Shown: positions 1 to 12,708, counted from the first letter of the stretch. The stretch is 64,000 nucleotides of DNA from Macropodus opercularis (GCA_030770545.1 CM061096.1:9033501-9097500), one strand, 5' to 3'. A program made the numbers and translations. The notes: a model not told the origin generated them from the letters alone.

Positions 1-329
1 TACCGGCCCCCTCCCTTCACTTTCCCACACATGGTGCCTCCACCCAGCATTTCCATCACCTCCAGCATCCCACTCATACATTCAACAACCCCGTAAGCCT
101 CCCAACTGACTACCTATTGACTGATGCTACCACCCAGTACACTCTCCCGAAGCGATGTCACTCAGCCCAACCCCCATCCCCTGCTCTCACAGGAGTGTGA
201 CAGCTGGTTGGGCAGCACAGCACAGAATCAACAAAATACCTGCTATACAAGTACAAGGAGATAAGGTTGACATGCCTTGGGATGGTGCATTGCCCATGCT
301 GCGACACGGACCGCTGAAGCTGAAAGTGA

Positions 330-610
330 TCGCGTTTCCTGTACCCCCTCCTCTTTTTTCCTCTCTCCTCCTCCCTCCTCCTGTCCCTCGATGTCTGCTC
401 TTCGCAAAGTGCTGGGTCTCTCGCTCCTTCTCTCAGTCCCCGCGCTCCTATTCGCTCCTCTCCTCTCTCCCGTCCTCCTTCCCTTTGTCTCAGTCTCACT
501 CTGGCTTTTGCTTGCCTCCGCTGGAGCCTCCTTCGCGAGATGGCCGTGGTCCAGCGGCGGCGCTCCTGACAGCACTGCGCGTGTGTGACTGCAAGCACGT
601 GCGTGTGTGT
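330..610. promoter_or_regulatory. CpG-containing pyrimidine-rich block, possible promoter or noncoding first exon
   Basis: About 230 bases are strongly C/T-rich on the plus strand. They are followed near 530-600 by a cluster of CpG dinucleotides (cgcgagatgg, agcggcggcgctcctgac, gcgcgtgtg) that is denser than in the surrounding AT-rich DNA. Local CpG enrichment is typical of vertebrate promoters, and a purine-rich minus-strand transcript leader would fit a wnt3-like gene extending to the left. No TATA box, splice donor or coding exon could be tied to it, so the call is an inference. Confidence 0.25.
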
Positions 611-613
611 AAA

Positions 614-648
<35 letters not shown>
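614..648. repeat. (GT)n then (GA)n microsatellite
   Basis: About eleven GT units run directly into about seven GA units, followed by a G-rich purine stretch to about 672. This is an ordinary compound simple repeat. Confidence 0.9.
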
Positions 649-651
<3 letters not shown>

Positions 652-3600
652 GGGTGGGTGGGGGGAGAGAGGGGCGTACAATTCAGCACTCTGAGCCTTG
701 GGAGATGCTGCTGCGCACGCCGGTGCAGGGAAGCTCAGCATACAGCAAAGAATAAAGCACAAATGTTGCCCATGATAAATTCACACTCCCTCACCCACTC
801 TCTCTCACTTGCTCTCTCCATGCCTTATTTCCTCCCCATTACACATTATACTCTCTCTCTCTCTTAAAGAAACAGGCGGCACGCTGCATTGCTACACGCC
901 TTGGGCACATCTCACTGATATGTTAATAAAGGGGAGTTCAGGGACAGGGTCCTGTGTGGGGCTCAGCAGCTGAGGTAGCAGGGAGGTGGGTGGAGAAAGG
1001 CTCCAAGCATCTACTGTACTAGGAATGGGGGAGGTGAGGGGGAGACAAAAGTGAATACTGGAAATATTCCCCAGTGACAACAGCAGCTAATGATGAAGCT
1101 GTGTTGGGCCCATGGCGAGGTTGTAGCTGATCGGCATGGCAACCGCAGCGCGGTGGAAGGTGAGAAGGATGGCGAGGAGGGAAACGCAGCACGACTGTGG
1201 CATGTGGCTCTGCACGCCTGGACGTCTGTTAGCCAGCATCAATTATTACTTATTACTTTTGATACCTGGCAGCTATTTCCTCCAGTCACCAACTTGTATG
1301 GTCCAGAACTAAGACAGACTCCAAAGCTCCTGTATAGGAGCCTTTTAACAATACCCTTGAAAATACAATAGGGAAAATCCATACTGAAATCAATCGTGCA
1401 CAAAATTGCATGTGACCAATGACAAAATATGAGCCACAAGTAGCAGAGAAAAGCCAAACACACGACTAGTGGAAAGTAGCAGGGGTTGTTCTTTTGTACA
1501 GCAGCTTATGGTGAATTAAGAAAGTTATTCGGATGGTGGGGTGCGATTGTAAGAGATACAGTAAAACACCAAGAGACTAAGAGATAAAAGGATGGAGGGC
1601 TTCTTCATGATGAGAGTGATTAATAATGTATGGTCAGGCTGCTCATGACTTACGCAGCACACCGGTCTGTCCATCACATCCAGCTGTTTCAAAGGCACAG
1701 AAAGGATGGGGAGCAGCCTACAAATGTGAGGTAATAGCTAGTCATCAGCACAGTGCAACAGCACCGATTAACCAAGAGAATGTGTTATGTTTAAAAAGAA
1801 AAACAGGATAACTGCAATTAAAGTGGGTGACGCATTAGCTATTTATCCGTTTATTATCTACAGCCTAACATCTGCTAAACCTACTGTCTTTATTAATCCT
1901 CTATATCACATAACACACAATATGTCGACGCTTGACAGGCTGTATTTACTGTACTCTCATCTTTAATCTGGCTACTCCCAGGTAAACTACTGCAAATTCT
2001 ATACAGCAGGTAAACAAACCTGCTGCCGTAGGACTAATAAATAAAAGGTTGTTGTCGTATAACGGCTGTGGCACAGCTCACTGTAAGACCGTCCACGACA
2101 TTGTTTAAGAGAACAGTGGTGGTGCTAAAGACGAGCTGATGGTGTGCTTTGCCTCGGGGCTTGTATATTCCTTGACAGGGAAGTTGCTCGTTCCTGAAGT
2201 TGCTGAGTAAGTAGCGTTGTGGAATTGATGAGGCCTCCGCTGCTGTTCTGTGAAAAAAAAACCCACATCTGCTGTTTTATTGATGCTTTTGAAAGTGCCA
2301 ACCGCGTGTACAGATGATTTTCTATAAGGTAAAATTTCACAAGCTTTGAAATTAGGTCTGAAAAATATTTGGGGTTGTCCCTGAGGAGAAAAACAGGTTC
2401 CAGTTAGTCCTGGCTGTCCCGCTTCCTCCGTTCCTCCTCTCTGTGAGCTCATCAACCCAGAAACTCCTGCAGCACATTCAGTGGCACAATAGATCTGCCC
2501 TCATTTCAGTGCAAACTCACCATCGGAGGTTATCAGAGGACTGGGAGCGGATGCCAAGACTGCGCTTGAAAATGTGAAGACAATAGCACAACAGAAAGGG
2601 AGAGTAATGGAACCGCACGTGTCGGGTAACGCTCATGACCCATAAATCACCCTTTGACCTTCTCGTTCCTCCCCGAGTGTTGATGCACCGCTGTCTGGAG
2701 AGCACTACACGTACGACACCAATCAGAGCGACGCGGTGCAGCTTGTTGGTTCCGGAGCGGATGCGTACGTGCCCCCTCCTCGCCCCTTTGGGCCTGTTCG
2801 TTCTAATTGTATGACACGCATTTATCACCTAACCATTTGAAACCTTGCAGAAGTCCGTCGTTGACTCAAAATGCACTTAAGACATCAGCACCAAAGAATA
2901 GAGAACAATGTGTGTTGGAGCCAGTGACCCACATTCAGTCCTCCAACGCACCTCCAACTACAAACCTCTGCCAAAAATGTGATAAAGATTCTGAAACCAG
3001 CTATGTGTGCAACCAGATATGGGCTATGAGGAGTGTATGATGAGATATACTGACAATTATTATAACAAGTCACAAATACATTGAAACTGAACTGAGACTT
3101 TGGAAATAAAAAACATATTACAATGAAGAACCTACTCTGGACTTTACATTTCTCAGGACACATAATCAATACATAAGGCATAATGTTCTTTACACACAGA
3201 GTAATAATGCTCTCAAAAAGCCATGGCTTTGCATACATAAAGAGCGCGGGAACAGTCTTAAAGCAAAGAGCAAGCAAACGGCAAACAAAGAGGCAAAACA
3301 GGGGAAAACCTGAAACTGTTGAAACCACAGACTCAAATGTGAGCAAAACAACAAACATGTTTACATCCCTAAAGCCAGTACAGATTATTACTCTACTAGA
3401 GACCGAAGCTTCTAAGAGATCACAACAACAGCACAAAGGCATCGAGCTGCAGGGAAATACACTACAATTAAATCTAAAAACTGTGGGGATACAAAACTAA
3501 ATAGACTTGAACTACCCTAAAGTCAGTTTATATAATCGCTCTCCCTGGTGTCCCTCCGTTACGGCTGTCCATGACACCGTCAGGACAACCAGGGCTGCTG

Positions 3601-4884
3601 CTGAAGCTGCTCCATGAGGGTCCACGGTCAGACACAGATGTCGAGGATGCAGCAGCAAAGAGGTGGTAGGGTGTTATCCTGACCAAGCGGCCACTCGAGG
3701 GAAGCTCGAGGTGTTTTCAGCTTCAAGGTCACAATGCATGGCCACCGCTGCTTCATGATGATCTGAAATTGAGAACCAAACACTGTGAGACGGTTCGTGT
3801 CAAGGTAGCAACACGTTCAACGCAGGTCACTGGTTGCTCTAAATATGTGAATGTGAAGGATCTGTGCCGGGTGTTGTCAGCAGCAGTGTCTAATTATTTT
3901 ACGTCTATAGGTCACCGAAAGGAAAACTACAGTTCAGACACGTCATTTACATCCACCGCTCTCTGACACGCTTACATGGCAGGTTATCGTGTTGTTCTGT
4001 GCAGTTTTATTCACTTTGTCCAACCTACTTCTGGGCTATGAGCACTTTGTTGTTGATCATTTATAATACACTGTGTATTTTTATTGTGTGGAGCTGACTG
4101 CACTTCCCTCGTCCATTAATCAAAAGAAGAGGAAGTTTTATTTTAAGCATTTAAATACACTGGCTCATTTCACACGGTGCATCATCATGTGCCGTAAATC
4201 AACTACATAGAAATACAGATAAGTAATAATTCACCAATTGATTTATTAGCTGAAGTACGAAGTAGGACAACAATCAACCAAACATTTGTTAGATGATATT
4301 TGTCTACATGATAATGCAAAGCAAAACACAGTAATTACATTTGTTGACACGGCGTCAACGCCCTCCCTTGTTTTATTGTATCTTTCTTCAAGTACAAGAT
4401 CTCAGGTTCAGCAGTTTAATGAAATCAAAGAGTTCTTGAGTCCAATCAACTGCTCAGACGCTGTGTTTCCATGGCAATGTGAAAGGCTGGAGATAATTTG
4501 TCTTCGTATAAGACGTAGTCGGTGGCGAACCCTGTTTCCTTTGGCATGTGTGGGTGGATGGTCAGGATATAAAACACCAGGCCAGTCACAGGCACACTGC
4601 TGAGCACCTTCTGTGAGTCCTGCACGCCAAGAAGCGCAAGTGACCATTAATGTTGCATGTGCAGTGTAGACATTTGAGAATGTGAATACGTCAAACAATA
4701 TGTTGCATGTATGATTTCAACACATAAATAAACTACAGATTGACGAATGCAAGCAAAGATCTACTGTAGCTTGTTTCGTTGTTTACTATTGCTAAACATT
4801 ACCCAAATAAAAACCCCAAAAGAGCAACAACAACCCTAAAGAGCAAAGAACTACAGTATTTGGGGTTGGGGCCTATTTTCTTGT

Positions 4885-4970
4885 GTCAAATAAATGTAGT
4901 GGAATAAAACGTCCAGCATTACTTCCTATGTAGAAGTACCAGAAAATGAAAACTCAGCATTACTTTACCT
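4885..4970. repeat. Possible fragment of a fish interspersed repeat
   Basis: The stretch 'aatgtagtggaataaaacg' followed by 'tgtagaagtacc' and 'aaaatgaaaac' resembles from memory a very common teleost short repeat. That repeat contains 'aatgtagtggagtaaaaagt' and 'agaagtataaagta'. The match is partial and diverged, and no terminal repeats are seen. Confidence 0.4.
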
Positions 4971-7193
4971 CAGCACAGGACTTGGTTACTGTCTACCCAG
5001 GAGGTCACAGAGCACATTAAAACGTCAGCGCAAGGATTCATTCAGGCCTGGGCGAATAAAGGGTTAATGAGCCGTGAAGCCAGTGTGATGTCACGGACCA
5101 AGGTGAGGTTTGGTGGATCGACAGGAAGCATCTGCCAGAGGTCAACAGTAGAGCAGTGCGTAAATTTTCTGCTTTGTGTAACTGTTTCCTAATTAAGGTC
5201 AGAAAGCGAATGTGCCGATCCAGTGGCGGCGACTCAGAGCCTCAGCCCTGTGAGGAGATGATGGTCACCTCAGCACACGCTCGATGGCGAGCAGGATGCT
5301 TCAGGATAAAAAATGCTACCAGATCAGGTGGTCAAACATCTTCTAATCCCAACATAAACGGCAAACAACAACTAAGGCAAGACGAGAGATGACGCGTCCA
5401 CCAGGAGGCGACCCCAGGCCAATTAAACAGCCTCAGTAAATGAACATCTGTAGCTCTCGGCTCCCATGCAAGCACTCGCCAAGCTAATCACAGGCCACGT
5501 CGCGGCTCCCTCCCCGTGCTCTCCCTTCTCCATGTCTGCTCAGTCGCTCTCTATAAATACATAAGGTGCTGTTTCCAAGGTAACAACTCTATGGAGAATT
5601 GGCCACCTGAAATCTAGATTGAGTGGAAACGGAGGATTAACAGGGGTCTGCAGGCTCTGATTGTCAGGGAAATAGTCTTATCTATGCTGTCGATGTCTGT
5701 GCTGCAGGATGGCCCCTTCATTAACAGCACAGACAGAAATGTGTACATTTACTAGGCTTGAAATATGTTACATGGAATATATTCAGTGACGGATCATTAA
5801 TGTATTGATATAGTAATCTACTAATTGCCTGTACTCCTGTCCTCATGCTCGTCATTGAAGCAGCTGCATTTAAAATCATTTCATCTTCATCTACAGTATA
5901 TATGCACAAATAATTCCACATACACACAATAAAATATTTTGAATCGTTTATTTAAATGTTACACTACTAATTTAACTCCAGTACATTTCAGATGGTCAGT
6001 AGTGTTGTGACCACCTGTGGTCACTTACCTGCAATGCGCATATAAAAACAATATACAATACAATAAAATTCTACAAGATTAAAGAAATATTATACAGGAC
6101 CTTTCCAACAACTGCACTAACAGTAATATTCTCAGAGCATTTCACCTGTAGCAGCAATATGAATATTTCACTTCTCCATTTGAAGTAGATCTAGTCGTGG
6201 ACATTTGTGGCTGCATTTAGGTATTAATAGTGTTGCTATGGTTACCTATGTAAGCAATGCAAACCGTACAGTTTCTTTGCTACAGTGACATTTATATTGG
6301 CAATAATTGCATCCACTGAATAGATTCTACCTCAACTACTGCTCTCTAGTGAGTCAGTACCGTGCAGATGGTGGAGAGACAACAGTTTAGTACCGTGAGT
6401 GTTCACTACCCTCCAGTGGCTCCACTGAGCAACTGCAAAACTAAATTTAAACAGTTTTATTGTTTGTATAATTGTTATTGATACTGTTGTGTAAAGTTTA
6501 CAATACTTTAATACTAATACAATCTTTCTGTATGTGTAGACTCTACCCAGGCTGCTCATTGCTCTGTCGTGAGATCCTAGATCAACAGACGCATTGAAAT
6601 TCACACTTAACATGTAAAATGGTGTAAAATATTCACTGAACAAAAAGCTGGTCTTTGGAATCTAAACACGCTTCTCACTCCACATTGTATGTTCAGTGTA
6701 AAAACAGAATCGTCATTAAATATTTTATTGCAGTACAGGCACACTGGGAGAAATTCCCATTAAGAGTCTGAGGAGGAGATGGTAGATGCTGCTGGACACA
6801 GAACAAACCATTTGTATGTGTATTATAGATATACATACAGTATATACAAATGAACTCAGGAGCGATCTGTTGACAGACAGCAAAAAACAGTAAGAATGCT
6901 GTCACTCAATGAGTAGAAGTGGGAAATTAACGAAAGGCAGCTCACGTACTTGACATCACCTCCTTGATAATGTGAAAAAAGCTTAAAATTATACATGGAG
7001 TTTTGACAGTGAACAGTAGAAAACACACAAGGAGAAAAAAGAAGGGATTGATATCTAGTTAAACAGAACTTTTAATTGAAGGGGACTTTATCAAACAGAC
7101 GTATGGATGGTTTGATTTATTCAGTACCTTTGAATTTGCCTTAAAGAAGCTTCAGTAAACAGCCCAGTAAAGCCCATGTACAATAGATCTCTC

Positions 7194-7199
7194 TTTATT
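7194..7199 (-). terminator. arf2: Candidate arf polyadenylation signal
   Basis: TTTATT on the plus strand reads AATAAA on the minus strand, about 1.97 kb beyond the arf stop codon. A nearer alternative at 8493-8498 would give a 3'UTR of about 0.7 kb. The sequence alone does not decide between them. Confidence 0.35.
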
Positions 7200-8831
7200 A
7201 CAGTGCATTCATCAGATGTTACAAGATGAGCTTAAAAAAGCGTAAAGGTACTTCAGAAAACATATGCACATACCTTGTCATTTGTACAGAAAGCATCTTC
7301 AAAATTAAAGCTTCACATCTGAACAAGGGTAAGTGGATGGTGTCACGCTAAAATACATTTTCTTACAGATTATTATATACATTTGTATTTCTTGCTGTAT
7401 ACTTGATTATGTAACATATCCTATGAACCCTACGAACGTTTAGGAGCTAATATAACATAAGGACAAAGGAAGGGATTAGTCATTCTGTTACTAAAACTAA
7501 GAAAATATCTAGTTGAAAAAACGAAACATGGGAAAGTTCATTTCCCTTTAGAGGTCAGTGTGATATGACCTTAGAGTCACCTTCACTCAATTGGTGTGTG
7601 CTGTTCAATATCACTCTGTTAACAATGACTGGATCATTTGGGATCAATAGCTCTGTGTGGGGGAAACTACTGTGTTACTAGTTGAACTGATGTAACATTC
7701 TTCCGTGAACATTTCGACCATCTGCTGGTGTAGAGCACTGGGGTTGGTTATTGTCTGTGGGTTGCTTGCAACGTCCTGTGGATAATCTGCTGCCTTCACA
7801 CAGACCTGTGTTGTGCAAGCTGATGAGGTTGTGAGGCGTATGATGTAAATAACAGCAGGGGAAACACCATGAAGCCCGAAGCATTGACAAGGCATTTACA
7901 GGGCTGAATCAAACAGCAGGCTGGAGGGGACACTTCGCGTTTAACTGTACGGTGTATGACAAACTATTTAAGAGCACGTGTGTCCTCACAGGAGGCGCCA
8001 ACATCACTCTCTGCAGGCAGATACAAAACTGAATCCAACACAATGAACCCTTTCGAAATCCAACCAATTGGTCCCAAAAACTTGAAAATCATAAGGCTGC
8101 ACACCTGGCACAATAGCTCATGCTAAAGTAAAAGGGGGTCATACGTGCATCAACAATAACAAAAAAAAACAATAAAATAAAATTAAATTAAAAAAAAAAC
8201 AGACCCTAACCCCAAATACAAGAAGATAAGACTACCAGTAAAATAAAGCCAGCGTGGGAGCAACACTAAAAAGGCCTTGTTGTTCCAATGAACTGTATGC
8301 ACCAGGATACACAAGTTGAGACGTAGCTCTCTAAACACCACCACATGTAAAAAATGTCAAAAACACGAACTGGCCTGGAAATAATGCACCTTTGGCTCCT
8401 CTGTGTGCAACAACACAAAGCCGAATAAAAATAAATATTAATGTTACAACTTTATAATCTGGCTGGGACTGATTTTAAGATTTGGTTCCACTTTTATTCA
8501 ATCATCTGGAACAGGTGCCCAATCAGCAAACATTCAGTCTTCAACTGTCAAGTCAAATGTTCCAAATGGTAAATTACATAAATTTGATGTTAAATGCTGT
8601 GTATGTGTGTGTGTGTTGATAAAAAAGGTTTCTGATATGATCAGCAGATGAAAGAATTTTGACGTGACCATTGTTGTGGGATGACACGGGAGTCACCCCT
8701 CTGTGTTTGTTTGTCGACAACACCTGTGTGTTGCTTTGTGGAAACCACTGTCTTTGGATGTGCTCACACTGGAGGGAGGAGGAGTTCGAGAGTTACTGTG
8801 TTAAAGGCACAGCAGGGCTGCTCCCACTTGG

Positions 8832-8914
<83 letters not shown>

Positions 8915-8925
8915 ACACACCCACA

Positions 8926-8976
<51 letters not shown>

Positions 8977-9165
8977 CTTCATCCATGCATCTGAAAATAC
9001 TCATTCAAACACACCCATACAGTACACTGATGGAGGGGAGCACTGGCCAAAGGTACAACGCTTCAGAGAAAAGAGGGTAAAGAAAGGAGCAGGTGACACC
9101 AGAGTACCAGTGCAGCCTCGCATTACACTGCCGGCTGAGAAGACGGACAGGAGGTGGGGGGTTGA
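7200..9165 (-). other. arf2: Probable arf 3'UTR and downstream region
   Basis: This stretch follows the arf stop codon on the minus strand and contains no other coding exon. It is AT-rich with A-rich patches near 8160-8200 and includes the long CA repeat at 8834-8974. Whether all of it is transcribed depends on which polyadenylation signal is used. Confidence 0.4.
8834..8974. repeat. Interrupted (CA)n microsatellite
   Basis: This is about 140 bases of CA repeat with several CCC or CCCA interruptions. It lies about 190 bases beyond the arf stop codon, so the minus-strand transcript would carry (UG)n in its 3'UTR if the transcript extends that far. Open frames across it encode only Thr-His or Cys-Val repeats and are not genes. 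Confidence 0.97.
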
Positions 9166-10225
9166 TCATTTTGCGTTTTTCAGCTGGCTTGAAAGCCAGT
9201 CCAGACCCTCATAGAGACCATCTCCACTAGTGGCGCATGTGGCCTGGATATACCAGTTACGGTGACGCAGTGAGTGCAGGGCCAGCTTGTCTGTGATCTC
9301 AGCAGCATTCATGGCGTTGGGCAGGTCCTGAAAGATCAGCAAACAACAGTCGATAAGCCAGGCTTTAAAAAAATAAACTAAAAGAGAGCACACACACACA
9401 CACACACACTTCTGTCTTCAGAAAGGCTACAGCACTTTTAGCAGGACTGCTACTTTTGTTAACAACCATTCACATTCTAATAAAAAATGAGCCTAAAACG
9501 TGTTCATAAACTTTAACTGACTGATTAATGTCAGTATGTAGTTGATGGGTTCTCCCACTGTTAAAAACAATGCCAATAATTCACCTGTTTGTTGGCAAAC
9601 ACAAGCAGCACAGCATCCCTCAGCTCATCCTCAGCAAGCATTCGCATCAGTTCTTCCTTGGCCTCACCGATTCGCTCCCTGTCATTACTGTCCACTACAA
9701 AGATAAGACCTAAAAATGGGAAACAGTTGCGGTTTTTATGAAGGTGAAGGAAGGTGAAGGAAGTCACAACAGACTTTGGGCTATTTGCAAACATCTAACA
9801 TCATCTAAAGCCTCTAACCTTGGGTGTTTTGGAAGTAATGCCTCCACAGTGGCCGGATCTTGTCTTGACCACCGACGTCCCACACAGTAAAACTGATGTT
9901 CTTGAATTCCACAGTTTCAACATTAAAACCTGTGGATGAAGACAAACAAATAAAAGGTAAACAGGTAAAATATAAACTATAGATTTAGAAAAATTATAGC
10001 TGATATCAGGCTGCATGATATCCGCTCACATAGTTGCGATAAGCTCATGGTGACACAGGACTGGACTCACCGATAGTAGGGATTGTGGTGACAATTTCTC
10101 CCAGTTTAAGCTTGTACAGTATAGTGGTCTTTCCAGCAGCATCCAGTCCTACCATCAGGATTCTCATCTCTTTTTTGCCAAACAATCCTTTAAACAGGCT
10201 AGCAAAATTCCCCATCCTGGCTCAC
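9166..10225 (-). CDS. arf2: ADP-ribosylation factor (class I Arf GTPase), probably Arf2
   Basis: This is a small GTPase that recruits COPI and clathrin-adaptor coats at Golgi membranes. The four coding exons on the minus strand are 10071-10215 (exon from 10225, start codon at 10215), 9819-9929, 9585-9709 and 9166-9327. All have GT-AG junctions and the lengths total 543 nt, giving 180 aa. The protein shows Gly2 for myristoylation, P-loop GLDAAGKT (23-30), WDVGGQ (65-70) with the catalytic Gln70, NKQD (125-128, split across the last junction) and the CAT motif near the C-terminus. It is nearly identical to human ARF1/ARF3 except that the N-terminal helix begins MGNFASLF, one residue shorter than human MGNIFANLF. 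Protein sequence alone does not separate arf1, arf2 and arf3. The symbol arf2 rests on linkage to wnt9b and gosr2, as mouse Arf2 lies near Wnt3 and Wnt9b. Confidence 0.95.
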
Positions 10226-10655
10226 CTGCAGACAGACAAATGGTATTGAAGTACAACTTTAATGCTCTGTATAAATGTTGACGTAGCACATTTAGATTCT
10301 TGTTTATTTCTGGTAAATGCTGTGTTCATCATTGTGCATTTTTAGGACAACAAAAAGTTTCTCTGTTACCCAATTCCTGTAAGCCCTTGGTATAAAAAAC
10401 AAACTAACCCTGAACTATTTGCCCTTTTAACACACAGCTCTTAATGCTCCTCCCAAGCTAAACAAACAATGTAGAGATAAAATGCCAACAACTGACACTC
10501 AACACAAGCAGCACTGTTACTGATGGTAAGCACACAGGTTTATTCTACTGCGTTTTCACAATGGCGTAAAGAAACGTCATTGAGCTTATGTTTATCACAC
10601 TACTGTTGCCCATTTGGCCAACTACCTAATAACCCTTTTGAGGTGTGTGTACATA

Positions 10656-10977
10656 CAGTACTGAGCAAAAGTTTTAGGAGGTGTGAAAAAATGCTGTAAA
10701 CAAAGAATGCTTTCACTAATATAAATTATGATTGTTTATTTTTGTCAATTTTCAAAATAAAAAGTGAGCAAACTTCCACAGAAGATCTGTGGTTGGTTCT
10801 CCAAGATGTTTGGAACAACCTATCAGCCAAGTTCCTTCAAAACTGTGCAAGTGAACCTGGAAAAACTGCTGTTTAGAAGGCAAAGGGTGGTCACAACAAA
10901 TATAGATTTGATTTAGATTTCTCTTTTGTTCATTCACTGCATATTGTTCATTTATTTTTACCTTTTGCACAACACTG
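10656..10977. mobile_element. Short Tc1/mariner-type nonautonomous element (MITE-like)
   Basis: The left end reads CAGTACTGAGCAAAAGTT and the right end is its imperfect inverse (TTTTGCACAACACTG). Each end is bordered by a TA dinucleotide (10654-10655 and 10978-10979), the target duplication of Tc1/mariner elements. The interior ('aggcaaagggtggtcaca', 'tttgatttagatttctcttttg', 'ccaagatgtttggaacaacc') matches from memory the ends of a common teleost Tc1-like transposon, with the transposase region missing. At 322 bp it is an internal-deletion derivative inside arf intron 1 and has no coding capacity. Confidence 0.75.
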
Positions 10978-11846
10978 TACATATATACACACACACGCAT
11001 TATGGTGCATGAACCAAATTGGAGCCTGTTTGTGTGGGAGAGCTGCCACGTGTCATTACCATCATTTCAATTTAGGATCTTGAATGCCCTGCTCTGTAGT
11101 TATGTTACCACTAATGCAGTAATGTACAGAAGCAATCTCATAAAAACAGTGACAGTTTATATTACAATAACATGGCAGAAATAAGTAAAGTATGCTCCAA
11201 GGATTGTTTAGCGATGAAGTGTTTTTAATCACACTGTTGCCTTTTTTTTTTTAAACCAACGCACATCTTTATGTTCCAGTCATTTTAGGGATTTTACACA
11301 ATGTCTGCTTGTGCTCAGCTGTCTGTGTATCTTTAGGTAAATACTGCATGAGAAAGGCACCAGTAAAAAGAGAGCACATTCTTCTGGTTCAGCAACAACT
11401 CAACTGAGTAATGAAGAAAATAGCATATCCTCTGGCAGTGTTAGAAATTAACAACTGGACCTATTGTCAGTGAGGAATCTGATTGTGCTGCCTCTTCTAC
11501 AACCCATTTCTGGTCGTTTAATTACTGCGTGACACCACCAAACATCCAGTCTAGAAAAAAAAAAGGCGGAGGAGGACGAATACCAAGACCTATCGTCACT
11601 GCTTTGTTACAGTTTGTGTTTTCAGTAAAGTATAACAAAGTACTACAGGTAATTAACTGCAACAAAAGTTACACCTGTCCAAACTCCACCCAAATTATAA
11701 ATAGTCTAGGTTGCATACCAGGTCTGTTGCACCCTATGCAGCACATTAATAGGACGGGTTTAAGTAAATAATAATAAAGTTTAAGTGTGATCTACGGACA
11801 TTTTCACAGGAATCAGAGGCAATCAGGAGTCAAACCACAAAAACAG

Positions 11847-11866
11847 ATTATTATTATTATTATTAT
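11847..11866. repeat. (ATT)n short tandem repeat
   Basis: About six and a half ATT units lie inside arf intron 1. There is no apparent function. Confidence 0.85.
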
Positions 11867-12207
11867 ATAACTACATGGTGCTCTGTAGGAATCTTTTGAT
11901 TATCTTCAAATTTTTAACTAAAAATTACTTCTGAACTAAAAAAAAAACCAAAAAACATAAGTAACTAAAATGTTTTCCCCTAATACAAACATTCCATTGC
12001 AATGTGAATGTTCATTCATTTAGGGCTCTGGCTTCTCACACAAATGAGGAAGTGCTGTTAAGCAGCTGACGCTTCGGCCAAACAGGAATGACAGGTTGAC
12101 GTTACCTCGACAAGCCACGGGAGCAACGATTAGAAGCTTTTGGTGCAGTAGAGAATCAGCAGAGAAGTGGGGATTTTTTTTTTATTATTAATAAAACTGA
12201 CAATGAT

Positions 12208-12310
12208 AAACAGAGGTGGTAAGTAACAAAACACACTCAAGTAAAAAATATCTCAGACTGAGATACTTTATTTACTGGAGTATTTACTGAATTTATTTGC
12301 TACCAATTAC
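12208..12310. repeat. Possible fish interspersed repeat fragment
   Basis: The text 'gaggtggtaagtaac', then 'actcaagtaa', 'actttatttactggagtat' and 'ttgctaccaattactc' resembles a widespread teleost short repeat that starts 'gaggtgggtagtaacgag'. This copy is diverged, has no clear terminal repeats and lies in arf intron 1. Confidence 0.4.
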
Positions 12311-12708
12311 TCTTGTGTGCATAATTAGCTGCATCAGGCCACGTCAGTGCACATGTAATTAAAATCAGCTCAGATATTAGCACAGAACTTTGAACCCCAT
12401 TCTTTAAATCATTATATGTTGTATTGCCTTCATTTTTACATCATCCGTTCGCAGGCTGCTGCGGATTTGTGGTCTGATGTGTGAGATGCTAATGACTCAC
12501 TAAGTCGATTAGCGTCCACTAAACAAACCATTGTAGTCCGGCATCACATTAGTTTAATACTAAAAAAGGCTCCTGTAGTTATATTGTGTGTAAGTAACAG
12601 CTACCCAAATACCATCAGCCTGTAGCTGTAACACTGGCTAATTAATCTCCTAAAACCAAGCCATTAAAAGTGATCACCGTACCCACCGTTTGGTGACAGC
12701 TCGTTACT

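Larger units (their letters stand above)
1..7190. other. Intergenic DNA, no gene recognised
   Basis: No exon of a recognisable protein could be read on either strand. Every open frame here is short and lacks family motifs and matching splice sites. In human the gene next to WNT9B on this side is WNT3, transcribed away from WNT9B, so this stretch could be upstream or first-intron sequence of a fish wnt3 lying further left. I looked for the Wnt3 first-exon motif YPIWW and did not see it. Visible contents are a pyrimidine-rich block near 330-560, GT/GA microsatellites near 614-648, a possible repeat fragment near 4885-4970, and otherwise AT-rich sequence without clear structure. Confidence 0.6.

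Noticed and set aside
391..588. Plus-strand 65-codon hydrophobic ORF resembling a signal or membrane peptide
   Set aside because: The sequence is a C/T-rich tract, which automatically encodes Leu, Ser, Phe and Pro. There is no family match and no conserved structure.
4568..4574. TATAAAA motif that might be a promoter
   Set aside because: There is no downstream exon, CpG enrichment or conserved start region; it is a common chance motif in AT-rich DNA.
5552..5559. TATAAATA motif that might be a promoter
   Set aside because: As with the previous motif, no gene structure follows it on the plus strand.
8671..9214. ORFs of Thr-His or Cys-Val repeats
   Set aside because: These are simple translations of the CA microsatellite.
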